Assembly: GCA_902584215.1 (NCBI GenBank)
Contig: CACHYW010000009.1
Span: 1-39,352, forward strand
Reading direction: 5' to 3'
From: an uncultured Pelagibacteraceae bacterium
GTDB taxonomy: Bacteria; Pseudomonadota; Alphaproteobacteria; Pelagibacterales; AG-422-B15
Length of the DNA stretch: 39,352 bases
The notes beneath the pieces are model-generated. The model saw only the letters and a program-made list of their open reading frames with translations, searched no databases and had not been told where the DNA came from. Numbering within the stretch: position 1 is the stretch's first letter; every line of letters starts with the position of its first letter. Position numbers and translations under genes: made by a program. Below, one piece after another: positions 21,082 to 31,784 of this stretch.

Positions 21082-22039
21082 TTTTTAGGAAATTTGAAAT
21101 TTCTTTGATTGCCTTTTTCGATTCTGGCAAAAACCCGAAAATTTGCCATACATGAGGTAGATTTTTATAGATCCTCAACTTTACTCCGTTATTGTTATGT
21201 TTAAGATTTTTTGAAATTGCAACTGAGTCGCTTAATAATATTTCTATACTACTTACCTGGATAAGTGTTTGGGGAAAATTTTTAAAATTTGCGAATACGG
21301 GTGATATAAATGGAGACCTGTAGTCTTGATTTGGAGCATACCATTCTTCAACATTTTTTTTAATAGATCTTGATGTGTTGCGCCAATCATCATATGACAA
21401 ATAAGGATCCAACAATGAATTCTCTCTAATACTACTACCTTCTCCCGTTAAGTCAGCCCATGGGGAAAGTAAAAATACTTTAGTTGGCAGAGGTTCATTA
21501 ATTTCTTGAAGTTTTAATATAGTAACAATTGATAAGTTACCCCCAGCAGAATCACCTCCTACGAATATATTGCGACTCTTGTATCCCATTCTTTGCAAAC
21601 ACTTAAAGCTTTCAACTGCATCATGAAGTGCGGCTGGAAAAGGCTTCTCAGGCGCGAGAGAATAATCTATTGCATATATTCTCAAATTAGACTTTTCGGC
21701 TATACTTATGAGTAGATTTTGATGAGTTTCTGGCGAACCAGCAACATACCCTCCGCCATGAAAATAAAGTATACATTTATCATCACTAAAATCATCATGG
21801 TCAAAAAAGAGTGTTCTGATTTTTTCTAAATAAATCTCTTCTATTTGAACTTTAGATTTTTTTTTACTAAAAATAAGTTTTTTTAGACTAGAATTTACAA
21901 TTGAAACTGACGTATCTTCATAACCTTTTTGACTCATCATTTTTCTTGCTTCAACATAAGAGCGATCTTCAACAGGTGGTTGCATTTTCTTTATATATTT
22001 TTTTAATATATAATTTAATATTATTGATCTAATGCTCAT
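21071..22039 (-). CDS. Alpha/beta hydrolase (HSL-like esterase/lipase)
   Basis: YFHGGGYVAGSPETH oxyanion motif, VGGDSAGGNLS nucleophile elbow, terminal catalytic His (LPHVW). Confidence 0.92.
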   Translation of the reverse strand: MSIRSIILNYILKKYIKKMQPPVEDRSYVEARKMMSQKGYEDTSVSIVNSSLKKLIFSKKKSKVQIEEIYLEKIRTLFFDHDDFSDDKCILYFHGGGYVAGSPETHQNLLISIAEKSNLRIYAIDYSLAPEKPFPAALHDAVESFKCLQRMGYKSRNIFVGGDSAGGNLSIVTILKLQEINEPLPTKVFLLSPWADLTGEGSSIRENSLLDPYLSYDDWRNTSRSIKKNVEEWYAPNQDYRSPFISPVFANFKNFPQTLIQVSSIEILLSDSVAISKNLKHNNNGVKLRIYKNLPHVWQIFGFLPESKKAIKEISNFLKTNS

Positions 22040-22059
22040 ATAACATTTATAAAAAAAGA

Positions 22060-22986
22060 TTATAAGCCTAATTTATCAAAGATTACTTTAGTAATATCGA
22101 TCTTATGAACTTTTTTTATTTCTTGAATACAAGTTGGCGAGGTAACATTAATTTCTGTAAGATAGTTTCCTATAACATCAATGCCAACAAAGAAAAGTTT
22201 TTCACATATTAGTGTTTTTTTTATAATACTGCAGATTTTTCTGTCATTTTTTGACAATCCAACAGCTTTAGTTTTTCCTCCAACATGAATATTTGATCTA
22301 AAATCATTATTCTTTGGTATCCTTTTTAATGCCGCAATAGGCTCACCATTAATTAGTATTATTCTCTTGTCGCCATTAATAATTTCAGGAAGAAACTTTT
22401 GAATAATAAAAGGAACATTTTCTTCATGTATGAATTTTTCTATTATTTGATTATAATTTTTATCCTTCTTATTTAATAAGAAAATACCCTGTCCTCCATT
22501 GCCATATAGGGGTTTTATAACAGCTCTTTTATATTTACTAATAAAAAGATCTATTTCTTGTTTGGATCTAGTAATTAAAGTTGGCGGGATAATATTTTTA
22601 AATTTTAGCATTAGTATTTTCTCAGGAGCATTGCGTATACCTGCAGGGCTATTAATAATTTTGGTTTTAGTACTTAATTGCTCAAGTAAATGCATTGAAG
22701 AAATATATTCCATATTATAGGGTGGATCTTGACGTATAAATATGAAATTTAATGAATTTAAATTTAATACTTTCTTACTAGATAAAGTGTAATTTTCTAA
22801 TTGATTATTCTTGAATTTTATTTCTTTTACAACTGCGTATACTGAATTTTTTTTAAAAGATAAAGAAATTGGATTAAATATATAGTTTTTGTTTTTTCGT
22901 CTTTGCGACTCTAGAATCATTGGCAAAGTGCTATCTGTGGTAATGTTTAATTTTTCTAACGGATCCATTTGAAAACCACATTTCAT
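22060..22986 (-). CDS. gshB: Glutathione synthetase
   Basis: FQMDPLEKLNITTDSTLPMI, RQDPPYNMEYI, KPLYGNGGQGIF. Confidence 0.95.
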   Translation of the reverse strand: MKCGFQMDPLEKLNITTDSTLPMILESQRRKNKNYIFNPISLSFKKNSVYAVVKEIKFKNNQLENYTLSSKKVLNLNSLNFIFIRQDPPYNMEYISSMHLLEQLSTKTKIINSPAGIRNAPEKILMLKFKNIIPPTLITRSKQEIDLFISKYKRAVIKPLYGNGGQGIFLLNKKDKNYNQIIEKFIHEENVPFIIQKFLPEIINGDKRIILINGEPIAALKRIPKNNDFRSNIHVGGKTKAVGLSKNDRKICSIIKKTLICEKLFFVGIDVIGNYLTEINVTSPTCIQEIKKVHKIDITKVIFDKLGL

Positions 22987-22999
22987 AAATCTTTATCTC

Positions 23000-23584
23000 C
23001 TATTCAGATTTAATATTTATATAATCTATTACCTCTTCAACCCCAAATACTTCTCTTGCTATATTTATAACTTTTTGCTTTTCCTTTTCGGAATTTGAGA
23101 TTCCGATTATGTAAACAATCTTATTAACAGTTTCGATATTATAATTTAATGAATTTATTGTTTCATCAAGAGTAATTTTGGCCAAAACTTTTGTGCTTAT
23201 CACTAAATCATCTGCAAAATCAAGTATACTATCGCTATTGCTTACTTGAATCTCATTGATGACAGTTTCAACCCCTTTTACTCCCCATGCAATTCTAGTA
23301 GCTTCTATTCTTAAATCTATATTTTCAACAGTGCCAGTAAGTAAGACTCTTCCTTGAGAAACTTCTACATCGACATTAAAGAATATTTTTTCATTTAAAT
23401 CAAAATATGCATTTTTTAAAATTGCCTTTATTAATGTGTCATCAACAAATTCACCAATGCTAATATCTGACTTTGAAACTGTAACTGCCTTGGTAACTAC
23501 TCCAGTTGCTACTGGTATAGTACAGTTAGATAACAAAAATATTATTAATATAATCGGAATAAATATTAATCTGTTAGGTTTCAT
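23000..23584 (-). CDS. BON-domain lipoprotein
   Basis: Lipobox LLSNC near N-terminus; VEVSQGRVLLTGTVENIDLRIEATRIAWGVKGVETVINEI BON repeat. Confidence 0.9.
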   Translation of the reverse strand: MKPNRLIFIPIILIIFLLSNCTIPVATGVVTKAVTVSKSDISIGEFVDDTLIKAILKNAYFDLNEKIFFNVDVEVSQGRVLLTGTVENIDLRIEATRIAWGVKGVETVINEIQVSNSDSILDFADDLVISTKVLAKITLDETINSLNYNIETVNKIVYIIGISNSEKEKQKVINIAREVFGVEEVIDYINIKSE

Positions 23585-23609
23585 AATCTGAAATTATATT
23601 AATTTTATA

Positions 23610-24497
23610 TTATTTCCTATTTTTTATTAACAGCTGATAAATATCCCTTTTAGATATACTCAAATCTTTTGACATAAGACGCGATACCTCAGAGATATTC
23701 ATACCTTTATTTAGTAAACTATTGCCAGATTTAATGATTTCTTCGTCAGAAAGTTTAGTAATTTTGCTCATTATTGGTTCGATTATAAATGTTATCTCCC
23801 CTAATATTTTTTCTTTTAAACTTATTTTCTCTAAAAGGTCAGAGATATCTGTATTGAAAATTTCCTCATGTTTTTTTGTTAATTCCCTCACAAATGTTAT
23901 TTTACAATTACCACTTAGGTCTAATATTATATTTAATGTTTTGATAATTCGCTTGGGTGACTCAAAATATATTTCCGGACAGTCACTTCTATTAAATCTT
24001 GCTAATTGACTTTCTATTTTCTTTTTTTCTCTTGGGAAAAAACCTCTAAAGGTGAAATTTTCTGACTGAAAAGCTGCTAGAACAAAGCTTGCTATTGGGG
24101 CTGATGGGCCCGGCAAAGAAAATACACTTAAATTTTTGTCTAAGCATTCTTTCACAAGGTCCGCTCCAGGATCTGAAATAAGTGGAGTTCCAGAGTCTGT
24201 AGTTATGGCAATAGAAAAATTAGACCTTATTTTTTTTATTATTACAGGAACTTTATGTTTAGAATTAAATTTGTGAAATGACTGTATTTTACATTTTATT
24301 CCATATTTCGAAGTAAGTTTTTTAGTAACTCTAGTATCTTCACTTATTATTAAATCAACTGAAGAAAGTATTTTTAATGATCTTATCGTAATATCAGACA
24401 AATTTCCTATTGGCGTGGGAACTATATAAAGACCACTTTGAGGTTTCTCATGTTCAAATAACTTTGTAATATAGGATATATTTAAATTTGATTGCAT
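23610..24497 (-). CDS. rsmI: 16S rRNA (cytidine-2'-O)-methyltransferase RsmI
   Basis: LYIVPTPIGNLSDITIRSLK, SEDTRVTKKL, TTDSGTPLISDPGADLV. Confidence 0.96.
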   Translation of the reverse strand: MQSNLNISYITKLFEHEKPQSGLYIVPTPIGNLSDITIRSLKILSSVDLIISEDTRVTKKLTSKYGIKCKIQSFHKFNSKHKVPVIIKKIRSNFSIAITTDSGTPLISDPGADLVKECLDKNLSVFSLPGPSAPIASFVLAAFQSENFTFRGFFPREKKKIESQLARFNRSDCPEIYFESPKRIIKTLNIILDLSGNCKITFVRELTKKHEEIFNTDISDLLEKISLKEKILGEITFIIEPIMSKITKLSDEEIIKSGNSLLNKGMNISEVSRLMSKDLSISKRDIYQLLIKNRK

Positions 24498-25782
24498 GTT
24501 TTATTTTAGAGATAAGTTTATTATTTTAGTAATTCTTTTTTTAAGTTTATTATTGTATGGCTGTGAAACAACTCAAATAGCAACCAAGAAAACACTAACA
24601 TACAATCAAACAAAATTGTTAGATACTATAAAAGGAGATGAAGATCCAAGTGCTAAGGAAAACAACACAACAGAAAAAGATGATAAGATTTTCAGTATAG
24701 GCTTACTTTTACCTTTGTCTGGGGAGTTTTATCAAATAGGTAAATCCCTACTAGATTCCGCACAATTGGCATTAGAAAAAACCAATAATAAAAATTTAGA
24801 ATTTTACATAGTAGACACTGGAGAAGAAAATCAACTATTTGAAAATCTATCATATTTAATAAGTAATGATGTTGATTTAATAATTGGTCCAGTATTTTCC
24901 AATAATGTTTTAAAAGTTAAAAATTACTTAGATGGTCAAAATGTTCCAATTATAACCTTTTCTAATAATTCTGAAGTAAGTGATCGTAATGTCTATGTTT
25001 TTGGATTAACTATTGAAGATGAATTAACTAGTATCTATGAGTATTCAATTGATAGAGGGATTAATAAATTTGCAGTAATAGTTCCAGATAATAAATATGG
25101 AAATAAAGTAAAAAATGAAATTAATAAATTCCATTATGAAAATAATAAATCATCATCACAATTTATTTTTTATCCAACTAAAGATCCCGACTATTACAAA
25201 ATTGCTAGAGAAGTTTCAAATTACGATGAAAGAAAACTAAACTTGGATAATCGAGTTAAACTTCTCGAAAAATTGCAATCTGAGTCTTCATTAAAAGAAT
25301 TAAAATTATTAAGAAATAAAGATACTTTGGGTGAGGTAGATTTTGAAGCTGTTATAATAATTGCTCGCTCATTTAGTGAATTAACAAATTTTATTTCAAT
25401 ATTACCCTATTATGATGTTGACCCAAAAAAAGTAAAATTCATTGGAAATTCTGTTTGGGGAAAAGAATTAATTCTTAAAGAGCCCTCAATGAAGAATTCG
25501 TATTTTTCATCATTAGACTTAAATGCACGAAAAAAATTTAAAGAAGAGTATAAAAAAATATTTAAAAATAATCCTCACTCATTAGCTGCTTTGGCATACG
25601 ATTTAGTAGGTTTAATCAGCAGCTTAAATATGGAATATAAGAAAATTACTAACGAAATTCTTCATTCTGATTTAGGATATATAGGCATAAATGGGTGGTT
25701 TCGTTTTGATGAAAACGGAAAAGTAAAACGTAGACCTTTAATATTTCACATAGGTAATGATAAGTTTGTAATTAAAAATTAA
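24496..25782 (+). CDS. LpoA/LppC-family lipoprotein (periplasmic binding-protein-like fold)
   Basis: Signal peptide with lipobox LLLYGC; IGLLLPLSGEFYQIGKSLLDSAQLAL, LIIGPVFS. Confidence 0.88.
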   Translation: MFYFRDKFIILVILFLSLLLYGCETTQIATKKTLTYNQTKLLDTIKGDEDPSAKENNTTEKDDKIFSIGLLLPLSGEFYQIGKSLLDSAQLALEKTNNKNLEFYIVDTGEENQLFENLSYLISNDVDLIIGPVFSNNVLKVKNYLDGQNVPIITFSNNSEVSDRNVYVFGLTIEDELTSIYEYSIDRGINKFAVIVPDNKYGNKVKNEINKFHYENNKSSSQFIFYPTKDPDYYKIAREVSNYDERKLNLDNRVKLLEKLQSESSLKELKLLRNKDTLGEVDFEAVIIIARSFSELTNFISILPYYDVDPKKVKFIGNSVWGKELILKEPSMKNSYFSSLDLNARKKFKEEYKKIFKNNPHSLAALAYDLVGLISSLNMEYKKITNEILHSDLGYIGINGWFRFDENGKVKRRPLIFHIGNDKFVIKN

Positions 25783-26399
25783 TTTTTTATTTTAGATAAA
25801 AAATTTGACAGTTTTTTAAAAGCAATTGCTCTGTGACTTATTCTTTCTTTAAAGTTAAAATTCATTTCACCAAAAGTTTTTTTATAACCTTTAGGAACAA
25901 AAATTGGATCATACCCAAACCCATTCTTGCCTTTTGGAGGAAATTGCACATGTCCATAAATCCTACCTTCAAAAACTCTACATACATTGTCTGGAAAATA
26001 AATTGATAAAGCACAACAAAAAAAAGCTTTTCTACTTGATTTATTAAAATAATTATTTTTTTCCATTTTCTTTTCTATTTTTTCTATTGCAATGTTAAAA
26101 TCTTTATCTTTACCCGCCCATCTTGCAGAATAAATACCAGGTTCATTATTTAATGATGAAATACAAAGGCCGCTATCATCAGCTATAGCTGGCAATTTGG
26201 ATTTTAATGCTGCATTTTTTGATTTAATAACAGAGTTTTCTCCAAATGTGAGGCCGTTTTCAATCGGTTCGTTAATTTTAAGTTTTTTGGCAGAAATAAT
26301 ATTATAACCCAACGGTTTTAATAAAGATTTTATTTCTGACACTTTTCCAGAGTTGTGACTTGCTATTACAATATCCTTTAACAGCTTACTTACCTTCAA
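25779..26399 (-). CDS. rdgB: XTP/dITP diphosphatase (non-canonical purine NTP pyrophosphatase)
   Basis: IASHNSGKVSEI, ADDSGLCI, GFGYDPIFVPKGYKKTFGEM, SHRAIAF. Confidence 0.96.
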   Translation of the reverse strand: MKVSKLLKDIVIASHNSGKVSEIKSLLKPLGYNIISAKKLKINEPIENGLTFGENSVIKSKNAALKSKLPAIADDSGLCISSLNNEPGIYSARWAGKDKDFNIAIEKIEKKMEKNNYFNKSSRKAFFCCALSIYFPDNVCRVFEGRIYGHVQFPPKGKNGFGYDPIFVPKGYKKTFGEMNFNFKERISHRAIAFKKLSNFLSKIKN

Positions 26400-27102
26400 A
26401 AAGTATTTTTTGAGACTGAATTATTTGACTAATACCTGATTTTGCCAATTCAAGCATGGAATTAAATTCATTTTCTGAGCAAAGTTTTTTTTCAGATGTC
26501 ATTTGTATCTCAACTAGTTTATTTGTTTCTGTAATCACAAAATTAGCATCAACCTCAGCATTTTGATCCTCAATAAAATCTAGGTCAAGCAATGGAACAT
26601 TATCGACTATGCCACAACTTATAGCTGCAAGATTTTCCTTTATTGGATTAGTTTTTATAATCTTTTTCTCAATAATGTTCTGAATACATAACCGCAATGC
26701 TACAAAGGCACCTGAAATTGAAGCTGTTCGTGTTCCACCATCAGCTTGGATAACATCGCAATCAATTAAAATTTGCATATCTTTTAACAAACTAAGATCT
26801 GTTACCGCTCTCAACGATCTGCCAATCAAACGTTGTATTTCTTGAGTTCTTCCTGATTGTTTGCCTCTGACAGCTTCTCGGGACATTCTTTCAGATGTTG
26901 ATCTAGGAAGCATTCCATATTCGGCGGTTACCCAGCCTTGCTGAGAATTCTTAAGCCACCTTGGAACATTTTGATCAAGAGAAGCGTTACATAATACCTG
27001 AGTTTCGCCAAATTTTATCATACAAGAACCTTCTGGATATGAAGAGAAATTTGGAATAATTTCAAATTTACGAAGATCGCCAATTTTTCTTGTATTTCTC
27101 AT
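26386..27102 (-). CDS. rph: Ribonuclease PH
   Basis: PEGSCMIKFGETQVLCNAS, GWVTAEYGMLPRST, IDCDVIQADGGTRTASISGA. Confidence 0.97.
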   Translation of the reverse strand: MRNTRKIGDLRKFEIIPNFSSYPEGSCMIKFGETQVLCNASLDQNVPRWLKNSQQGWVTAEYGMLPRSTSERMSREAVRGKQSGRTQEIQRLIGRSLRAVTDLSLLKDMQILIDCDVIQADGGTRTASISGAFVALRLCIQNIIEKKIIKTNPIKENLAAISCGIVDNVPLLDLDFIEDQNAEVDANFVITETNKLVEIQMTSEKKLCSENEFNSMLELAKSGISQIIQSQKILFEGK

Positions 27103-27168
27103 ATTAATAAATTCACTATACTATGTATTGACGAAAATAATATAGATCATTACATATTCAAAAAAGAT

Positions 27169-27720
27169 ATGGCAAAGAACAAAAAAAAGAATGTTTCTGA
27201 AAAGAAAACTGAAGAGAATACTGAAGAAGTTCAAGTTGAGGAAAATATTGACCATTCGCAACTTGAAGAAAAGTTAAAAGAGGCAGAAAATCAAGTTTTA
27301 CTATCTCTCGCAGATAACGATAATCTAAGAAAAAGATTTGATAGAGAAAAGGAGGATCTCAGTAACTATGTTATTTCTAGCTTCGCTAAAGAAATCTTAT
27401 CTGTGTTGGATAATTTAGAGAGAGCGTTAAAATCTATAGATCTAGATGAACTAAAAAAATCTGATCAAAGTATTTCACAGTTTATTGAAGGTATTGAATT
27501 AACAGAAAAACAAATAATAACAATTTTTGAAAAGTTCAAAATTGAAAAAATTAATTCTTTAGACCAAAATTTTGATCCAAACTTGCATCAAGCAATGTTT
27601 GAAGTGGAAAATCCTGATAAGCAGTCGGGTATTATTACTGAGGTGGTACAAGAGGGATACCGTATTGGGGATAGGCTTTTAAGACCTGCTATGGTAGGCG
27701 TTGTAAAGAAAAAAGACTAA
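27169..27720 (+). CDS. grpE: Nucleotide exchange factor GrpE
   Basis: ADNDNLRKRFDREKEDL, VLDNLERAL, FDPNLHQAMFEVE, GYRIGDRLLRPAMVGV. Confidence 0.96.
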   Translation: MAKNKKKNVSEKKTEENTEEVQVEENIDHSQLEEKLKEAENQVLLSLADNDNLRKRFDREKEDLSNYVISSFAKEILSVLDNLERALKSIDLDELKKSDQSISQFIEGIELTEKQIITIFEKFKIEKINSLDQNFDPNLHQAMFEVENPDKQSGIITEVVQEGYRIGDRLLRPAMVGVVKKKD

Positions 27721-27786
27721 TAATATCAATATCATAAATCAATATAAGTTCATTTTACGAAGCAAAAATACTTTCTACTGTGGGGG

Positions 27787-27821
27787 TTGCACACAAAAAT
27801 GGACTACCTATATATAAGTCA
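27787..27821 (+). promoter_or_regulatory. Putative dnaK promoter (sigma70 and/or alphaproteobacterial sigma32-like)
   Basis: TTGCAC (27787-27792), 16-nt spacer, TATATA (27809-27814); also reads TTG-N17-CCTATAT, close to CTTG/CYTATNT heat-shock consensus. Confidence 0.5.
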
Positions 27822-27841
27822 AATTAAAAAAAGAGAGTTTT

Positions 27842-29770
27842 ATGGGAAAAGTAATAGGCATAGATCTAGGAACAACTAACAGTTGTATCTCAATAATGGA
27901 TGGTAAGGATCCAAAGGTAATTGAAAATGCGGAGGGTTCGCGTACAACGCCGTCCATAATAAGTTTTGGTGCTGAAAGTGAAAAACTGGTTGGCCAGCCA
28001 GCTAAGAGGCAAGGTGTAACAAACCCAGAAAATACTTTTTTTGCTATTAAAAGACTTATGGGGCGTTCTTTTGAAGACCCAATGGTTAAGAAAGATTCAG
28101 ACATGGTACCATTTAAAATTATAAAATCTGAAAATGGCGATGCATGGGTAGAATCTGGAAATGAAAAATATTCCCCATCACAGATTTCTGCGTTTGTATT
28201 GCAAAAACTAAAAGAAGATGCAGAAAGATATTTAGGAGAAACTGTTGAGAAAGCGGTAATTACCGTGCCAGCTTATTTTAACGATGCACAAAGGCAGGCC
28301 ACCAAAGACGCAGGTAAAATAGCTGGACTAGAAGTTGAAAGAATTGTTAATGAGCCCACAGCCGCTGCACTAGCATATGGTCTAGATAAAAAGGATGGTA
28401 AAACAATTGCTGTTTATGATTTAGGTGGAGGGACTTTTGATATTTCAATATTAGAAATTGGTGATGGAGTGTTTGAGGTTAAATCAACTAATGGTGATAC
28501 GTTCCTTGGTGGAGAAGATTTTGATTCAAGACTTCTCAGTTATTTAGCCGATGAATTTAAAAAAGAAAATAATATTGATCTAACTCAAGATAAATTGGCT
28601 TTACAGAGACTTAAAGAGTCAGCGGAGAAAGCTAAAATAGAATTATCATCTACTTCTCAAACAGAAATCAATCTTCCGTTTATTACTGCGGATCAATCTG
28701 GTCCTAAGCATTTAAACATTAAAGTTACAAGAGCTAAACTTGAAACATTGGTCGATGATTTAATTGAGAAAACTATTAAACCATGTGACGCTGCATTAAA
28801 GGATGCAGGTTTGAGCGCAGGTGAAATTGATGAAGTTGTTCTTGTTGGCGGTATGACAAGAATGCCTAAAGTAATTGAAACAGTTAAAAACTTCTTTGGT
28901 AAGGAACCTAATAAAGGTGTCAATCCTGACGAAGTAGTAGCTCAAGGGGCTGCTATTCAAGCGGGGATACTTCAGGGTGATGTTAAAGATGTATTATTAT
29001 TAGATGTCACTCCTCTTTCTCTTGGCATTGAAACATTAGGAGGAGTATTTACAAAACTAATTGATAAAAATACGACAATACCTACAAAGAAAAGTCAAGT
29101 CTTCTCTACGGCCGATGATAATCAAACAGCAGTGACAATACGTGTATGCCAAGGCGAAAGAGAGATGGCATCGGATAATAAGCTTCTCGGCAATTTTGAT
29201 CTTGTCGGCATTCCCCCAGCACCAAGAGGAGTACCTCAGGTTGAAGTGACTTTTGATATTGATGCAAATGGAATTGTGAATGTATCTGCTAAAGATAAAG
29301 GAACTGGAAAAGAACAACAGATTAAAATTCAGGCGTCTGGCGGCCTAAGCGAAGAAGAAATTGAAAAGATGGTCAAAGAAGCTGAGGCAAATGCTGAATC
29401 TGATAAGAAGAAAAGGGAAACTGTAGATGTGAAAAATCAAGCTGATACGATGGTACACTCAGCAGAAAAAAATCTTAAAGAATTTGGTGACAAGGTTTCA
29501 GATCAAGAAAAAAATGCGATCGAGAACGATATTAAGACTTTGAAAGAAGCAATCGCCTCTGATGATATAGAAAAAATAAAAAGTGGCCTGGAAGCATTAA
29601 CTCAATCTTCCATGAAATTAGGTGAAGCAATGTATAAAGCCCAACAACAAGATGCTCCTTCACCAGAAGGTGGGCCAACAAGTGGTGAACCTAATGATGC
29701 AAAAGAAAACAATGAAAAAGTTGTTGATGCAGAATTTGAAGAAGTTAAAGAAGACAATAAAGATTCGTAA
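27842..29770 (+). CDS. dnaK: Chaperone DnaK (Hsp70)
   Basis: [40 protein letters not shown]. Confidence 0.99.
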   Translation: MGKVIGIDLGTTNSCISIMDGKDPKVIENAEGSRTTPSIISFGAESEKLVGQPAKRQGVTNPENTFFAIKRLMGRSFEDPMVKKDSDMVPFKIIKSENGDAWVESGNEKYSPSQISAFVLQKLKEDAERYLGETVEKAVITVPAYFNDAQRQATKDAGKIAGLEVERIVNEPTAAALAYGLDKKDGKTIAVYDLGGGTFDISILEIGDGVFEVKSTNGDTFLGGEDFDSRLLSYLADEFKKENNIDLTQDKLALQRLKESAEKAKIELSSTSQTEINLPFITADQSGPKHLNIKVTRAKLETLVDDLIEKTIKPCDAALKDAGLSAGEIDEVVLVGGMTRMPKVIETVKNFFGKEPNKGVNPDEVVAQGAAIQAGILQGDVKDVLLLDVTPLSLGIETLGGVFTKLIDKNTTIPTKKSQVFSTADDNQTAVTIRVCQGEREMASDNKLLGNFDLVGIPPAPRGVPQVEVTFDIDANGIVNVSAKDKGTGKEQQIKIQASGGLSEEEIEKMVKEAEANAESDKKKRETVDVKNQADTMVHSAEKNLKEFGDKVSDQEKNAIENDIKTLKEAIASDDIEKIKSGLEALTQSSMKLGEAMYKAQQQDAPSPEGGPTSGEPNDAKENNEKVVDAEFEEVKEDNKDS

Positions 29771-29782
29771 GCAGGTAAGCTT

Positions 29783-30922
29783 ATGTCAAAAAGAGACTAT
29801 TATGAAGTTCTTGGAGTATCCAAGACTGCTGACGATTCCGAGATAAAAAAATCTTATAGAAAACTTGCGATGAAATATCACCCTGATCGAAATCAGGGAG
29901 ATGCAGAGGCTGAAGTAAAATTTAAAGAAGCTAGTGAAGCATACGCGGTTCTTCAAGATAAAGAAAAAAGGTCTGCGTATGATCAATTTGGTCATGCAGC
30001 TGTCGACGGAAGCTCTGGACAAGGTGGTGGCGGATTTGATTTTTCTTCATCAGCTTTTCAGGACATTTTTGAGGATTTTTTTGGCGGTGACTCATCTTTT
30101 TTCGGAGGAGGTGGTAACAGAAGGAGAAAGTCAAACAATCGTGGCTCTGATTTAAGATATGATATTACAGTTTCACTTGAAGAAGCCTACAATGGAAAAA
30201 AATTCAAAGTAAAAATACCTACACAGGTTCAATGTGAGATATGCTCTGGTTCAGGAGCATCTAAAGGAAGTCAACCTGTAACATGTCAGTCATGTGGTGG
30301 AAGAGGTCAAATTAGATCACAACAAGGCTTCTTTTCTATTCAACAAACTTGTCCCACCTGTCAGGGAACAGGTTCAACAATATCTGATCCTTGTAATCCA
30401 TGTGGTGGTTCCGGCCGAACTCAAAAAACAAAAAGTCTAATGGTTAAAATACCAAAAGGAGTTGATGATGGATCAAGAATAAGACTAAGTGGCGAGGGCG
30501 AGGCTGGTACAAATGGTGGTCAACAAGGTGATTTGTATATTTTTGTAAGTGTCAACGAACATAGTATATTTGCCAGGGAAGATGAAAATCTTTTTGCTGA
30601 AGTACCTATTTCAATGATTGATGCCGCTGTTGGTGGATCTATAGATGTACCAATTATAGATGGAGGCAAAGCAAGATTAAAAATACCTCAAGGAACTCAA
30701 ACGGGAGATCAGTTTAGACTTAAGTCAAAAGGGATGCCTAACGTAAGAAGCGGATATCTTGGTGATTTATATATACAGACCAAAGTTGAAACACCAGTAA
30801 ATTTAAACAAAAAACAAATTGATATTCTAAAATCCTTTCAAGAGGTCAGCAATAACGAAGAAAATCCTCTTAGCTCGGCTTTTTTTAAGAAAGCCAGAGA
30901 TTTCTGGAAAACAAAAAATTAA
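29783..30922 (+). CDS. dnaJ: Chaperone DnaJ
   Basis: J domain with HPD, G/F region, four CXXCXGXG-type zinc repeats. Confidence 0.98.
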   Translation: MSKRDYYEVLGVSKTADDSEIKKSYRKLAMKYHPDRNQGDAEAEVKFKEASEAYAVLQDKEKRSAYDQFGHAAVDGSSGQGGGGFDFSSSAFQDIFEDFFGGDSSFFGGGGNRRRKSNNRGSDLRYDITVSLEEAYNGKKFKVKIPTQVQCEICSGSGASKGSQPVTCQSCGGRGQIRSQQGFFSIQQTCPTCQGTGSTISDPCNPCGGSGRTQKTKSLMVKIPKGVDDGSRIRLSGEGEAGTNGGQQGDLYIFVSVNEHSIFAREDENLFAEVPISMIDAAVGGSIDVPIIDGGKARLKIPQGTQTGDQFRLKSKGMPNVRSGYLGDLYIQTKVETPVNLNKKQIDILKSFQEVSNNEENPLSSAFFKKARDFWKTKN

Positions 30923-30962
30923 ATACCATTACTTTTTTCTTTATTTGAATTATCTTTAAAAA

Positions 30963-31769
30963 ATGAAAAAAATTAAAGTAGTCGTAACGGGTGCTTCAGG
31001 TCGTATGGGCACACAAATAGCAAAAAGAATTGTTCAAGATAAATCTTTTACATTGTTTGGAGCAACCGAGAGCATTGGTCATCATTCAATAGGAAAAGAT
31101 ATAGGTCAAATTTTAAAGACAAAAAAAACTGGTATTTTAATTACAGATAATATCATTGAGCTATTTGCAAAAGCTGATGCAGTTATTGATTTTACAGTTC
31201 CAAAAGCAACATTAGAGCATGCAAAATATTCTGCACAAGCAAGAATTGTTCACGTAATTGGAACAACTGGGTTCAGCAAAAGCCAGTTACGTAAAATAGA
31301 TTTTGCAGCACAGCACGCCACAATTATTAAATCTGGAAATATGAGTTTGGGAATAAATTTATTAGAGAGTATTGTAAAAATTGCTTCCTCAACATTAGAT
31401 AGCTCTTTTGACATAAAAATAAATGAAACTCATCATAAACATAAAATTGATGCACCTTCAGGGACGGCAATAATGCTTGGCAAAGCTGCTGCTGATGGAA
31501 AGAATAAAAAATTGGAAAATATAATGAAAATTAATCGCATCAATACAATTGGTAAGAGTATAAAAAATAAAATTGTAATGTCGTCCTTTAGAAAAGGTGA
31601 AACCATTGGAGACCATGAGATAATATTCTCATCAAATGATGAAACGATTAAAATTCAGCATTTAGCTGAAAATAGGGGCATTTTTGCCAGTGGCGCACTT
31701 CAAGCTGTAAAATGGGGAATGAATAGAGGGCCAGGCCTTTATTCAATGGCCGACGTTTTGGATATTTAG
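30963..31769 (+). CDS. dapB: 4-hydroxy-tetrahydrodipicolinate reductase
   Basis: VTGASGRMG, IGTTGFS, ETHHKHKIDAPSGTA. Confidence 0.97.
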   Translation: MKKIKVVVTGASGRMGTQIAKRIVQDKSFTLFGATESIGHHSIGKDIGQILKTKKTGILITDNIIELFAKADAVIDFTVPKATLEHAKYSAQARIVHVIGTTGFSKSQLRKIDFAAQHATIIKSGNMSLGINLLESIVKIASSTLDSSFDIKINETHHKHKIDAPSGTAIMLGKAAADGKNKKLENIMKINRINTIGKSIKNKIVMSSFRKGETIGDHEIIFSSNDETIKIQHLAENRGIFASGALQAVKWGMNRGPGLYSMADVLDI

Positions 31770-31784
31770 AACACTAAGAAATAG

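Noticed and set aside
27128-27156. TTGACG upstream of grpE as a promoter
   Set aside because: -35 is good but TACATA at 17-nt spacing is a poor -10 and the heat-shock -10 pattern does not fit; not strong enough to list.
28693-30155. ORFs antisense or frame-shifted within dnaK and dnaJ (28693-28923, 29057-29317, 29622-29846, 29786-30022, 29931-30134, 29934-30155)
   Set aside because: Embedded in highly conserved dnaK/dnaJ; no domain or start context supports them.
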